Source: Candidatus Rokuibacteriota bacterium
GTDB taxonomy: Bacteria; Methylomirabilota; Methylomirabilia; Rokubacteriales; CSP1-6
Direction: 5' to 3'
Assembly: GCA_023248995.1 (NCBI GenBank)
Contig: JAHFDN010000002.1
Coordinates: forward strand, 1 to 64,000
DNA: 64,000 nt
The position numbers and the translations under genes are program-made. Shown here piece after piece: positions 18,003 to 27,315 of this stretch (position 1 is its first letter; each line of letters starts with the position of its first letter). Under the pieces are notes generated by a model. It saw nothing but the letters and a program-made list of their open reading frames with translations. It had not been told where the DNA came from and searched no databases.

Positions 18003-19561
18003 CAGGTGAGGTCCTCCATGAACCCGGCGATTTCGTCCACGTGCACGCCCGTGACGGCGATCTCGGGGGCGTACACGACCTCGTCGGCGGCCCAGACCAG
18101 CGTGCCCTTGACGTCCTTGGTGATGCCGACGATGTGGGTGAGCACGCGCGTGACGCTGTCGTTGATCCGGATCGTGTTGGCCTTGATCGGCTCCGCGAGC
18201 CGACCGTCCCTGATGATAAACGAGTCGGCGACGACGGTGCAAGTGAAGTCGCCCGCGCGGAGGCCGTTGATCGGGTACGTGTACCAGATGCGCCCGACGT
18301 AGAGGCCGTTCCTGACCCGCCCGATCAGCTCGTCGAGCGAGACCGACTCGGCCCCTTCGACGACGACGTTTGAAGCCGATACCCCCGGCTGGCAATCGAA
18401 CTGGCGGCCGCCGCCGGCGCCGAAACGGAACCCGTTCCGGGGCGCGAGGGCGCCGCGGGCGGCGTCCGCGTCCACCCCGAGCTTCTCGGTGAGTTTCCGG
18501 TCGCGGAGGAGCCGCTGCGTCTCGTACCAGTTCGAGAGGCACCCGACGAGGCGGCCGTTCTTGATGAGGTCGGTGCGGCCGGTCGGGAGGCCCTCGCACG
18601 TGATTCCTTTGGAGCCCATGAGCCCGGGCATCGCCCCGTGGTCGTAGATGCTGAACATGGGCGAGGCCACCGGCCTGCCCAGTTTGCCCAGAAAGGGCGT
18701 GCTGGAGGTGTAAAAGGAGCTCGCCGTGCACGCGGGGAGGACGAGGTTGTTCAGCAGGTCGGCGACGGGCTGACGGCCGAAGATCACCGTGTAGTCGCCG
18801 GAGCGGACCCGCTGGCCGCCGATGGCGCGGATCGCGTTGACGGCGGCGTCCACTCCCGCCTCGTCGGTGAAGTGGTCCAGGCGCGTGCCGGTGGACCAGC
18901 CCGAGCCTTTCGCGTCCTCCGACTCCACCATGGCGGTGAGGAAGCTCATGACCAGCGTGGACTCGTCGGTCTGGACCGTCGGCATGTGGGTGGAGACGAC
19001 GGCGACGCGCTCCTGCAGGATGGTCACGTCCCCGCCCAGGATGAGCCCGAGGGTCTTGACGGCCGCCTCGCTCCCCGCCAGCTCCGCCAGCCGGGAGGAG
19101 GCCACGAAGGTGCGGAGCGTTCCGCTCACGACTTTCCACCCGGCCTCGACCAGGGCCTCGTCGGGCACCCGGAGAAGCTTTGGATCGTGGTAGTCGCCGA
19201 GCGTGCGCGGCTCTCCGGTGGGGCGGGGGAGGGAGTGGAACTCAGGATCGTGAACGGCGCCCTGCCGGGCCTTGTCGAGCGCGCGCCGGGCGCCCTCGAG
19301 GGTCAAGTCGCTCGGCTCGCTGCCGAACCCGATCTTCCGCCCTTCCGGCGTCGCGAAGACCGCCTGGATGCCGATCCCGTACGACTCGGTGGACTTGGGC
19401 TCCTCGACGCCGTTGCAGGGGATGTGCGAGGTGTAGTTGATCCGGGTCAGCAGCGAGCCGTTGGCGGCCGCGAAGACCTCGGCTTCCTGAATCTCCGGCT
19501 GCGCCTTCAGGAACTCGAGCGCCTGTCCCGCCGCCTTCGCCAGCTCCGAGGTCGTGGGCAT
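18002..19561 (-). CDS. TldD/PmbA family protein (PmbA-like)
   Basis: Pairs with TldD; C-terminal GDFTCTVVADSFIIRDGRLAEPIKANTIRIND typical of PmbA/TldD; start re-assigned to ATG 19561. Confidence 0.85.
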   Translation of the reverse strand: MPTTSELAKAAGQALEFLKAQPEIQEAEVFAAANGSLLTRINYTSHIPCNGVEEPKSTESYGIGIQAVFATPEGRKIGFGSEPSDLTLEGARRALDKARQGAVHDPEFHSLPRPTGEPRTLGDYHDPKLLRVPDEALVEAGWKVVSGTLRTFVASSRLAELAGSEAAVKTLGLILGGDVTILQERVAVVSTHMPTVQTDESTLVMSFLTAMVESEDAKGSGWSTGTRLDHFTDEAGVDAAVNAIRAIGGQRVRSGDYTVIFGRQPVADLLNNLVLPACTASSFYTSSTPFLGKLGRPVASPMFSIYDHGAMPGLMGSKGITCEGLPTGRTDLIKNGRLVGCLSNWYETQRLLRDRKLTEKLGVDADAARGALAPRNGFRFGAGGGRQFDCQPGVSASNVVVEGAESVSLDELIGRVRNGLYVGRIWYTYPINGLRAGDFTCTVVADSFIIRDGRLAEPIKANTIRINDSVTRVLTHIVGITKDVKGTLVWAADEVVYAPEIAVTGVHVDEIAGFMEDLT

Positions 19562-19566
19562 CGCCC

Positions 19567-21150
19567 CTAGTCCATCGCTCCGACGACCGGGCCCGTGAGC
19601 CGCGCGCGGCTCCGCATGGTCGGGCCGCCGTTGCCGAGCTTCTTCGTCTGCATGGGTTGCCCCTTGCCGCAGTTGGGGATCGGGTAGATCCGGAAGTCCG
19701 TTCCCACCGCGTCCACCTTCATCAGATAGTCCTTGGTGTCGGCCATGATGCCGCCGTCCCGGTAGAGCCGGCCCAGCCGGCCGTGTTCGATCTCGTACAC
19801 CTTGCGGGCCGAGATGCGGAAGTTCTCGCGGCTCTCGGCGATGGAGGGGATCCGGTGTCCCACGAGGTAATAGCCGTGGTCCACCTCGCCGATGATGTCC
19901 TCGGGAGCGCGGTCGCCCTTGTCGAAGACCGTCGTGGACATCCGGATGAGCGGGACCAGGGAGGCGTCGGTGGCCTTCCAGTGGCCGTTGGGATCGCCCC
20001 CGAAGATCGCGGCGGTCTGCCGGCTGTTCATGAAGCCCCGGAAGATCCCCCGCTCGATGTGGACGACGCGCTTGGCCGGCGTCCCCTCGTGGTCGTACGT
20101 GTAGTGGCCGTAGCCCGGCAGCGACGGATCCGAGTACGCGGTGACGAGCGGCGAGGCGACCTGCTTGCCGACCTGGTGCTTGTCCAGGCTCCGGAGGAGC
20201 CACGAGCGCCCGGCGTAGGCCGTCTCCATCTTCAGCACGCGGTCGAGCTCCACGGGGTGGCCGATGATCTCGTGGGAGACGAGCGTGTTGTAGTGGGGGT
20301 CCGTGACGACCACCACCTCCCGGTCGGAGGAGGGGAGCGCCGGGGCCCCGGCGAGCTCGACCGCCTCGTTGGTGAGGTTGAGCGAGAACTGGACGAACGG
20401 CGGGAAGTGCACGAGGGGCTCGTCCACCCCGCGCTCGAGGACCTCCCATCCGCGCTGGTGGCCCAGGACGTCGTAGAGCTCCTGGCTGGTCCCGCCGCTC
20501 TCGGCGACGACGTAGCACATGCCCTGGGTCAGCGCAAAGGCCTGGTCGATCAGCGCCCCCTCGGAAGAGGCGAAGAGCTCGCGGGCGAGCTGGGTCATGG
20601 TGGAGATGAAGTTGTACTTGAGCTGGCCGTGGACGCCGGCCACCTGCCGGGAGACGTCGGTCGTGTACCTGACCATCTTGCCGAGGTCCATCGTCCGCGG
20701 ATCGATCTCGTACTCGGCGGGCACCACCTCCTGCCGGACGTGGATCAGCTGAAGGCGGGTGTCGGTCAGGGAGTCCCCCAGGCTCCCGAACTTCTCGCGT
20801 GCGGTGGCCTTCCATTCGCCGTTGGCCATCGCCCGCCGGTAAGCACTGTGGAGGCCTTCCTTGAGGATCTTCTCGAGCTGCTCCAGGTCGGCCGCGCCGA
20901 GGGAGCGGCCGAAGTAGCCGGGGGCCAGCGTCCGCTCGCCGGCGAGGACCCGGATGCCGAAGCCGAAGCCGTAGTCCTCGCCCGAGAATTTGCTCGCCCC
21001 GTTCTCGGCTGCGGCCGCTTTTCCTTCCGTCACCTCGATCCGGACGTCGGCGTACTGAAGGTGGGCCAGGCTCCGCGCGTAGGTCGTGGCCAGGTCGTGG
21101 ACCATCTCCTTGATGCGGTCAACCTGGTCTACCGTGATCTTCTTAGCCAT
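19567..21150 (-). CDS. tldD: TldD family metallopeptidase
   Basis: HEIIGHPVELDR (HExxxH metal motif) and YDHEGTPAKRVVHIERGIFRGFMNSRQTA. Confidence 0.9.
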   Translation of the reverse strand: MAKKITVDQVDRIKEMVHDLATTYARSLAHLQYADVRIEVTEGKAAAAENGASKFSGEDYGFGFGIRVLAGERTLAPGYFGRSLGAADLEQLEKILKEGLHSAYRRAMANGEWKATAREKFGSLGDSLTDTRLQLIHVRQEVVPAEYEIDPRTMDLGKMVRYTTDVSRQVAGVHGQLKYNFISTMTQLARELFASSEGALIDQAFALTQGMCYVVAESGGTSQELYDVLGHQRGWEVLERGVDEPLVHFPPFVQFSLNLTNEAVELAGAPALPSSDREVVVVTDPHYNTLVSHEIIGHPVELDRVLKMETAYAGRSWLLRSLDKHQVGKQVASPLVTAYSDPSLPGYGHYTYDHEGTPAKRVVHIERGIFRGFMNSRQTAAIFGGDPNGHWKATDASLVPLIRMSTTVFDKGDRAPEDIIGEVDHGYYLVGHRIPSIAESRENFRISARKVYEIEHGRLGRLYRDGGIMADTKDYLMKVDAVGTDFRIYPIPNCGKGQPMQTKKLGNGGPTMRSRARLTGPVVGAMD

Positions 21151-22351
21151 AGAGGCTCCCGAACGGCTCGACGAGGACGGTGTCGCCCGGCTTCACGTCG
21201 CCTCGCTCCTCCTCGATGATGATGAGGCAGTTCGCCGCGACCATCGACGCGAGGATGCCGGAGCCCTGAGGGCCGGTGGTCCGGACTTCCCAGCCCCCGG
21301 GACCCAGGGTCAGGATTCCCCGCTTGAACTCGCGGCGTCCCGACTTCTTTCTGAGCGGCTCCGTCGCCACCGCGGGGAACCGGACCGGGAAGACCTGGCA
21401 CCGTCCGGCGAGCTTCCAGAGCGCCGGGCGGACGAACAGGAGGAACGTCAGGATGGAGGCCACGGGATTCCCCGGCAGCCCGAAGAAGAGCGCGTCGCCG
21501 ATCCGGCCCACGGCCAGGGGGCGCCCCGGCTGCATGGCGACCTGCCAGAAGGTGATACCGCCGATCTCGCCGAGCACATCCTTCACGAGGTCGTAGGCGC
21601 CCACCGACACGCCGCCCGACGTCAGCACGATCTCGGCCGCTCGGCTCGCCTCGAGGAGCCCCGCCCTGAGCCGCCCCCTCTCGTCGGGGACGATACCGAA
21701 ATCCGTCGCGCTCCCTCCCGCCTCCTCCACGAGGCCGCCCAGCGCAAACCGGTTCGAGTCGTAGATCTGACCGGGGCCGCGCGGCTGCCCGGGCTCGGCC
21801 ACCTCGTCGCCGGTGGAAAGGATCGCGACCCGCACCTTCTGCCGCACGAGGACCTGCGGCAGGCCGAGCGACGCGGCCAGGCCGAGCTCCTGGGGACGGA
21901 GGACCGCGCCGGACCGGATCACGACCGTTCCGGCCCGGACGTCCTCCCCGCGCAGGCGGACGTTGGCGCCCTTGGCGATGGTCGGGATCTTCACCCGGTC
22001 GCCCGATCGCTCCACCAGTTCCTGGGGGACCACGGTGTCCGTGCCCGCCGGCATCGGCGCTCCCGTCATGATGCGCACCGCCTGCCCCGGCTTGACGACA
22101 CCGCCCAGGACCGAGCCCGCAGGAAGATCGGCAATGACCTCCAGGGTGGCGCTGCCGAGGCCGGGGATGTCCGCGCCCGCGAGGGCGTAGCCGTCTACGG
22201 CCGAGTTATCGGCGGGTGGCACGTCGAACGGCGCTCGGAGGTCGTCGGCCAAGACCCGGCCCAGCGCGCGGCCGACGGGGATGAGCTCCGGCGAGGTGAC
22301 CCTGGTGACCTGGGCCAGGATGTGGGCTTGCCCCTCCCCGACCGAGATCAT
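21143..22351 (-). CDS. moeA: Molybdopterin molybdenumtransferase
   Basis: PPADNSAVDGYAL, RIMTGAPMPAGTDTVV, STGDEV, TSGGVSVGAYD, GLPGNPVASILTF. Confidence 0.95.
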   Translation of the reverse strand: MISVGEGQAHILAQVTRVTSPELIPVGRALGRVLADDLRAPFDVPPADNSAVDGYALAGADIPGLGSATLEVIADLPAGSVLGGVVKPGQAVRIMTGAPMPAGTDTVVPQELVERSGDRVKIPTIAKGANVRLRGEDVRAGTVVIRSGAVLRPQELGLAASLGLPQVLVRQKVRVAILSTGDEVAEPGQPRGPGQIYDSNRFALGGLVEEAGGSATDFGIVPDERGRLRAGLLEASRAAEIVLTSGGVSVGAYDLVKDVLGEIGGITFWQVAMQPGRPLAVGRIGDALFFGLPGNPVASILTFLLFVRPALWKLAGRCQVFPVRFPAVATEPLRKKSGRREFKRGILTLGPGGWEVRTTGPQGSGILASMVAANCLIIIEEERGDVKPGDTVLVEPFGSLYG

Positions 22352-22419
22352 GGCTTCATTATACCGCAGCGCAATTTGGGCCGCGCGAACGTGCTTGCTA
22401 TAGTGAGAGCCAACTGGCC

Positions 22420-23487
22420 ATGGCTGAGGCTTGTCCCAAGTGCGGGTACGCAGACGTCCAGGGCGAGGAGTGCCCCCGCTGCCGCGTCATCGTTTCCAAG
22501 TACCGGGCCTACCTCCAGCGACTCGGCCAGAAGCCCGAGTCGCTCGTCCAACCGACCGGGCCGGGAGCGCCACCGCGGGCGCCGGCAGATGCGACCTGGC
22601 CCGAAGGAAGCCCCGCGGGCTTCTGGATCCGCGCGGCGGCGGTGATGGTGGATTCCCTCGTCCTGCAGGCGGTGTTTCTGCCTTTCCAGCTTTTCATCGT
22701 GTATCCCACGCTCTTGGCCGGCGGCTTTCGCCGGCCGCCCGCCTCGGCCCGCATGCTGGCGGTGAACGCGGGGTACTATCTGGTGACGTTCTTCGTTTAC
22801 GCCGGATACTCCGTGTGGATGCACGGTAGGTGGGGCCGAACGCTGGGCAAGGTGGCGACGGGGGTCAAGGTGGTCAAGGTGAGCGGCGAGCCGATCGGCT
22901 ACGGGCGCGCGTTCGGCCGGTGGCTCGGCACGCTCCTCGACTTTCTCACGCTCGGCATTGGCTATCTTCTGGCCGGGATCCGCTCCGACAAGCGCGCCCT
23001 TCACGACCTCGTGGCCGGGACGCGGGTGATCAAGATCGGACGTCCCTGGCTCCGGGGCAAGGCCTCGGGCTTCTGGATGCGGTACGCGGCGCTGGCGATC
23101 GACTGGCAAGTCCTCGGTCTTCCGGTCGCTCTGGTGGGGGTTCTTGCGGCGCTGGCGATTCCCGCGATGGGCGCGCGGCGCGCCTCGACCCCGGCGGTCG
23201 CCGCGGTGGTCCTGACGCTTTTTCTGTTTGTCGTTCTCGCCGTGGTCGCCTACAGCATCTGGATGCACGGCAAGTGGGGGCAGACCCTGGGCAAGATGGC
23301 CCTCGGGATGAAGGTGATCAAAATGGACGGCAGCCCGCTTGGATACGGCGGCGCCTTCCTCCGCTGGTTCGGCAGCGTGCTGTCGGCTCTGGTCTTCATG
23401 ATCGGCTACATCATGGCCGGCGTCAGGTCCGACAAGCGCGCGCTGCACGATCTCATTGCCGGGAGCCGGGTCACCTACATCCGCTGA
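22420..23487 (+). CDS. RDD family protein with two tandem RDD domains and an N-terminal zinc ribbon
   Basis: CPKCGYADVQGEECPRCR N-terminus, then repeated GFWIRAAAVMVD...WMHGRWGRTLGKVATGVKVV...SDKRALHDLVAG and GFWMRYAALAID...WMHGKWGQTLGKMALGMKVI...SDKRALHDLIAG. Confidence 0.85.
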   Translation: MAEACPKCGYADVQGEECPRCRVIVSKYRAYLQRLGQKPESLVQPTGPGAPPRAPADATWPEGSPAGFWIRAAAVMVDSLVLQAVFLPFQLFIVYPTLLAGGFRRPPASARMLAVNAGYYLVTFFVYAGYSVWMHGRWGRTLGKVATGVKVVKVSGEPIGYGRAFGRWLGTLLDFLTLGIGYLLAGIRSDKRALHDLVAGTRVIKIGRPWLRGKASGFWMRYAALAIDWQVLGLPVALVGVLAALAIPAMGARRASTPAVAAVVLTLFLFVVLAVVAYSIWMHGKWGQTLGKMALGMKVIKMDGSPLGYGGAFLRWFGSVLSALVFMIGYIMAGVRSDKRALHDLIAGSRVTYIR

Positions 23488-23514
23488 TCGCTGCCCCATG
23501 CTATACTCCCGACG

Positions 23515-24129
23515 GTGGCCCTGCCGCTTCCGTTGAGAAACCGCCTGGCCGAGCTGATCCTGAAATCGCTCTACGACCCCGAGGCTCGAAGCGCGCTCGG
23601 GGCGCTCGTGGACTTCTGCGCCGACCCCGGCCGCTCCTCGGCCCCGGCATCCTCGGAGTTTGCCGTCGCTCTCCGAGCCGAATATCGTCGTTTCCGGGAC
23701 GAGTGCTGCGAGCGGGCGGTCCGGGCGTGGCGGGTCCTGCGCCAGCGCCCGCTCGGGAAGCCGGGGCCCGACGTGGGGGAGGTCCTGGGCCAGGCGGCGG
23801 ACCTCTTTGACGCTCACCTGTTCTTCGAAGTGCACGAACTCCTGGAGCCATACTGGGTCCGGGCGGCCGGCGCCACGCGCGAGGCGCTCCAGGGGCTCAT
23901 CCAGATCGCGGTGGGATTCCAGCACCTGGCCAACGCCAACGTCGAGGGAGCCCGCATGCTGCTCGAGGAGGGCCGGGCGAAGGTCGCCGACAAGCATCTG
24001 GAAGGGCTCGATCTGGTCGCCTTCGGCGGCGCCGTCGGCCGATCCCTCGCGGCCGTCGTCGCCCTGGGCCAGGGGGCCGCCCGAGCCTTCGACTGGGCCC
24101 GCGTGCCGCCCTTTCCCCGCCGAGGCTGA
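23515..24129 (+). CDS. DUF309 domain-containing protein
   Basis: LFDAHLFFEVHELLEPYWVRAAGATREALQGLIQIAVGFQHLANANVEGARMLLEEG pattern. Confidence 0.85.
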   Translation: MALPLPLRNRLAELILKSLYDPEARSALGALVDFCADPGRSSAPASSEFAVALRAEYRRFRDECCERAVRAWRVLRQRPLGKPGPDVGEVLGQAADLFDAHLFFEVHELLEPYWVRAAGATREALQGLIQIAVGFQHLANANVEGARMLLEEGRAKVADKHLEGLDLVAFGGAVGRSLAAVVALGQGAARAFDWARVPPFPRRG

Positions 24130-24130
24130 G

Positions 24131-25096
24131 ATGGGCCGTGTCCGCCTCCTCACCGAATCCGACGTCACCCGTCTCCTGCCGATGTCGCTGGCGCTCGAGG
24201 CGGTCGAGTCGGTCTTCCGCTGGCAGGCGGCCGGCAGGACGGTCAATCGTCCACGAGTGCGGCTCCGCGCTCCCGGGGGACTCCTCCAGGTCATGCCGGC
24301 GTCGGTGCCCGAGGCGGGAGCCATGGGGCTCAAGGCCTACACGGTGGTCAAAGGGCGCGCGCGCTTCGTCGTGCTCCTCTTCGGCACGGAGACCGGAGAG
24401 ATCCTCGGCATCCTGGAGGCGGACCGCCTGGGTCAGGTGCGCACCGGGGCGGCCAGCGGCGTCGCGACGAAATACCTGGCGCGGGCCGATGCCGACGTGA
24501 TCGGCTGCTACGGCACCGGCCATCAGGCCGAGACCCAGCTGGAGGCGATCTGCCTCGTGCGGAAGGTTCGCCGGATCCAGGTCTACGGTCGCGACCCGGA
24601 GCGCCGCCGGCGCTTCGCCAAAGCAACCGAGGAGCGCCTCCACGTGCCCGTCGTGGCCGTCGAGCGTCCCGAGGACGCCGCGCGCGACGCCCTGATCGTC
24701 GTGACGATCACCAGCTCGAAGACGCCGGTCCTGAGCGGGGCCTGGCTCGAGCCGGGCACCCACATCAACGCCGCCGGGTCCAACGCCCTCGACCGGGCCG
24801 AGCTGGACGTGGAGGCCTTCCGGCGGGCCGCCCTGGTCGTGGCCGATTCCCGGGAGCAGGCGCAGATGGAGTGCGGGGACCTCGTGGAGCCGGTGCGGCA
24901 GGGGGTGATCGCGTGGGATCAGGTCGGCGAGCTGGGTGAGGTGATCGTGGGGACGCGCCCCGGGCGTGAGTCGCCCGAGGCCATCACGCTCTTCGAGTCC
25001 CAGGGCGTCGCGATGGAGGACGTGGCCCTGGGCGCCCGGCTCTTGGAGATCGCGCGCGCCCAGTCGGTCGGGCGCGAGATCGAGTTCGGGGCCTGA
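24131..25096 (+). CDS. Ornithine cyclodeaminase / mu-crystallin family protein
   Basis: LLTESDVTRLLPM...GLKAYTVVKG...RTGAASGVATKYLARADADVIGCYGTGHQAETQLEA; start re-assigned to ATG 24131. Confidence 0.9.
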   Translation: MGRVRLLTESDVTRLLPMSLALEAVESVFRWQAAGRTVNRPRVRLRAPGGLLQVMPASVPEAGAMGLKAYTVVKGRARFVVLLFGTETGEILGILEADRLGQVRTGAASGVATKYLARADADVIGCYGTGHQAETQLEAICLVRKVRRIQVYGRDPERRRRFAKATEERLHVPVVAVERPEDAARDALIVVTITSSKTPVLSGAWLEPGTHINAAGSNALDRAELDVEAFRRAALVVADSREQAQMECGDLVEPVRQGVIAWDQVGELGEVIVGTRPGRESPEAITLFESQGVAMEDVALGARLLEIARAQSVGREIEFGA

Positions 25097-25097
25097 G

Positions 25098-25643
25098 GTG
25101 GGGAGGCTCTATCTCCTCACGGACGGGGCCGAAATCTCGCGCCGGCGGAAGCTCCTCGCGTCCGGCGTCCTGGTGGAGTCGTGGGGCGATCTCTACGACC
25201 AGGACCGCTTCTGGATGGGAGAGGAGGCGAAGGCGCATCTCGACGGCGTGGGACCGCCACTTCCGCCCCGGCTCGCGCTGGACGCGGAGGCCGTGTCGGT
25301 CTACTACGGGCCCCGGCTCGCGGACGTGGAGTCGCTGCCGAGCGAGGAGTCGCTGAAGAGCCGGGTCCTCTCCGCCCACGGGATCGGGGTGGTCTGGATC
25401 ACGTACGATCAGTTCGGCGAGCGGACGAAGTACGAGCCGGCCTCGCCGGCGGACCCCGTCTTCTATCTCCGGCGCCCCGGCGGCCGGGCCGCCCACATCT
25501 GGCGACTGTTCAGGGCCAAGAACGAGGCGGTCGTGTACATGGGGGAATACTACGGCAAGGACTCCGAAGCCCGGGACTGGGCCCAGTCCCTCCCGGTGGA
25601 GCGCTTTGAGGAGATGCTGGAACGCTATGGACAGAACGCGTAG
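25098..25643 (+). CDS. Hypothetical protein
   Basis: Intact co-directional ORF with GTG start 2 nt after upstream stop; no family recognised. Confidence 0.6.
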   Translation: MGRLYLLTDGAEISRRRKLLASGVLVESWGDLYDQDRFWMGEEAKAHLDGVGPPLPPRLALDAEAVSVYYGPRLADVESLPSEESLKSRVLSAHGIGVVWITYDQFGERTKYEPASPADPVFYLRRPGGRAAHIWRLFRAKNEAVVYMGEYYGKDSEARDWAQSLPVERFEEMLERYGQNA

Positions 25644-26619
25644 CTGGCTCTTGGTGAGCGCATGGGTATTGATGGTCGCTTCCGCGGAGGCCGGCGGGTC
25701 CTTCTACGGGGTGGAGCCCGGCGCGCGGGCCCAGATCGAGGGGAAGATCAGCGAGTGGGCCGTGCCGACGCCGCGGTTCGCGCGGGACCCCGCGCCCGCT
25801 CCGGACGGGAGCGTCTGGATCACGGTGATGTCCGCCGACAAGCTGGCCCGGTTCGACCCGGCGACGAGGCAGTTCAAGGAATACGGCCTGCCCGACGGCA
25901 CGCGCCCCCACGGGCTCTTCGTGGACTCGGCCGGTCTGGTCTGGTACACGGGCAACGGCAACGGGAAGATGGGGCGGCTCGATCCCGCCACGGGCCGGGT
26001 CAGCGAATACCCGGCGCCCTCCGGCGGGGATCCCCACACCCTCATCCAGGACGGGCAGGGGATCATCTGGTTCACCGTGATGTCGGGCGACCGGATCGGG
26101 CGCCTCGATCCGAGGACCGGGCAAATCACCGAGTACCCGGTCTCGGGCCGCCCGTACGGGATGACGCTCGACCGGCAGGGGAACGTTTGGTTCTGCGAGT
26201 TCGGCGGCAACAAACTGGGCCGGCTCGACCCGAAGAGCGGGAAGATCACGGAGGTGGCGATGCCCCGCGGCTCGGCGCCGCGCCGGATGGCGACGGCCCC
26301 TGACGGGACGATCTGGGTCACGCTCTACGGAAGCGGGAAGCTTCTCCGCCTGGATCCCGCGACGCTGGAGAGGAAAGAGTACGGCCTTCCGGCAGGCCCC
26401 GGGGCGGCCCCCTACGCCGTCACCGTGGACGGGGCCGGCGGGGTCTGGGTCAACGAGTTCTCCGCCGACACGATCGTGAGGCTGGACCCTCGAACCGAAA
26501 AGTTCCGTGTCTTCAAGATCCCCTCGCCGCACGCGGGCGTGAGGAAGATGATGGTGGACGCCCAAGGGCGGCTCTGGTACATGGGGAGCGGGAGCGGGAA
26601 GCTCGGGGTGATCGAGTGA
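25627..26619 (+). CDS. Exported virginiamycin B lyase-like (Vgb) beta-propeller protein
   Basis: Repeated pattern GRLDPATGRVSEYPAPSGGDPHTLIQDGQGIIWFT; signal-peptide-like N-terminus. Confidence 0.85.
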   Translation: MDRTRSWLLVSAWVLMVASAEAGGSFYGVEPGARAQIEGKISEWAVPTPRFARDPAPAPDGSVWITVMSADKLARFDPATRQFKEYGLPDGTRPHGLFVDSAGLVWYTGNGNGKMGRLDPATGRVSEYPAPSGGDPHTLIQDGQGIIWFTVMSGDRIGRLDPRTGQITEYPVSGRPYGMTLDRQGNVWFCEFGGNKLGRLDPKSGKITEVAMPRGSAPRRMATAPDGTIWVTLYGSGKLLRLDPATLERKEYGLPAGPGAAPYAVTVDGAGGVWVNEFSADTIVRLDPRTEKFRVFKIPSPHAGVRKMMVDAQGRLWYMGSGSGKLGVIE

Positions 26620-26709
26620 CGCCGGGCCGCGGCGGCCGGTCGACATGAAGACCATGACGGAGTTCCTGGAAAGATCGTGAAACAAAGAACATTCTTTCCA
26701 AGAAAATCT

Positions 26710-26739
26710 TGACAGGGTGGCGCGCCGGGAAGTAGGGTT
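26710..26739 (+). promoter_or_regulatory. Predicted sigma70-type promoter TTGACA-N18-TAGGGT
   Basis: TTGACA at 26710-26715 and TAGGGT at 26734-26739, directly upstream of two hairpins and an RRM gene. Confidence 0.5.
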
Positions 26740-26748
26740 AGGCAACGC

Positions 26749-26819
26749 GCAAAGGGTTCGGGCCTTTGCGGCATTCTGGAGAGTGCCCTCAAAGATCGCG
26801 ACTCTTTGAGGGCTTTATT
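26749..26819 (+). promoter_or_regulatory. Structured leader or small RNA: hairpin plus terminator-like hairpin upstream of RRM gene
   Basis: 8-bp stem CGCAAAGG/CCTTTGCG (26749-26756/26763-26770), then perfect 11-bp stem GCCCTCAAAGA/TCTTTGAGGGC (26785-26795/26803-26813) followed by TTTATT. Confidence 0.6.
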
Positions 26820-26904
26820 GCATCAGGGGGTGACCCCCCCCATCGCCGCCTGTGAGCCGAGGCGGAGTTTCGGACTCGGTCCTGTTCGCGGCACGGAGGA
26901 TGTG

Positions 26905-27237
26905 ATGCCCGCAAAGTTGTTTGTCGGAAACCTCTCCTTCCAGGCCACGGAAGAGGATCTCCGCGAGCTCTTCCAGCAGGCGGGAACCGTGGAGTCGGTG
27001 AGGATCGTGACCGACCAGTTCACGGGGCGGCCGAGAGGCTTCGGCTTCGTGGAGATGTCCACGAAGGAGGAAGCGACGAAAGCGATCGAGATGCTGAACG
27101 GTCGCCTGTTCCGTGACCGCAATCTGGTGGTGGACGAAGCGCGTCCCCAGCCCCAGCGGGGCACCGGCGGCCCGCGGGGTGACCGGGGGGGTGGTCCCCG
27201 CGGGGGCGGCGGCGGCGGGGGCGGCTGGCGGCGATAG
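26905..27237 (+). CDS. RRM-type RNA-binding protein with Gly/Arg-rich tail
   Basis: KLFVGNLSF (RNP2) and RGFGFVEM (RNP1); C-terminal GGPRGDRGGGPRGGGGGGGGWRR; ATG 26905. Confidence 0.95.
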   Translation: MPAKLFVGNLSFQATEEDLRELFQQAGTVESVRIVTDQFTGRPRGFGFVEMSTKEEATKAIEMLNGRLFRDRNLVVDEARPQPQRGTGGPRGDRGGGPRGGGGGGGGWRR

Positions 27238-27246
27238 GCTAGAACG

Positions 27247-27278
27247 CCCGGAGAGGAGCACCCCTCTCCGGGTTTTTT
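27247..27278 (+). terminator. Rho-independent terminator
   Basis: Perfect 10-bp stem CCCGGAGAGG/CCTCTCCGGG with a 6-nt loop followed by T6, immediately 3' of the RRM gene. Confidence 0.9.
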
Positions 27279-27315
27279 CTTGTTGACAAATACTAAACAG
27301 GAGTTGATATTTCTT

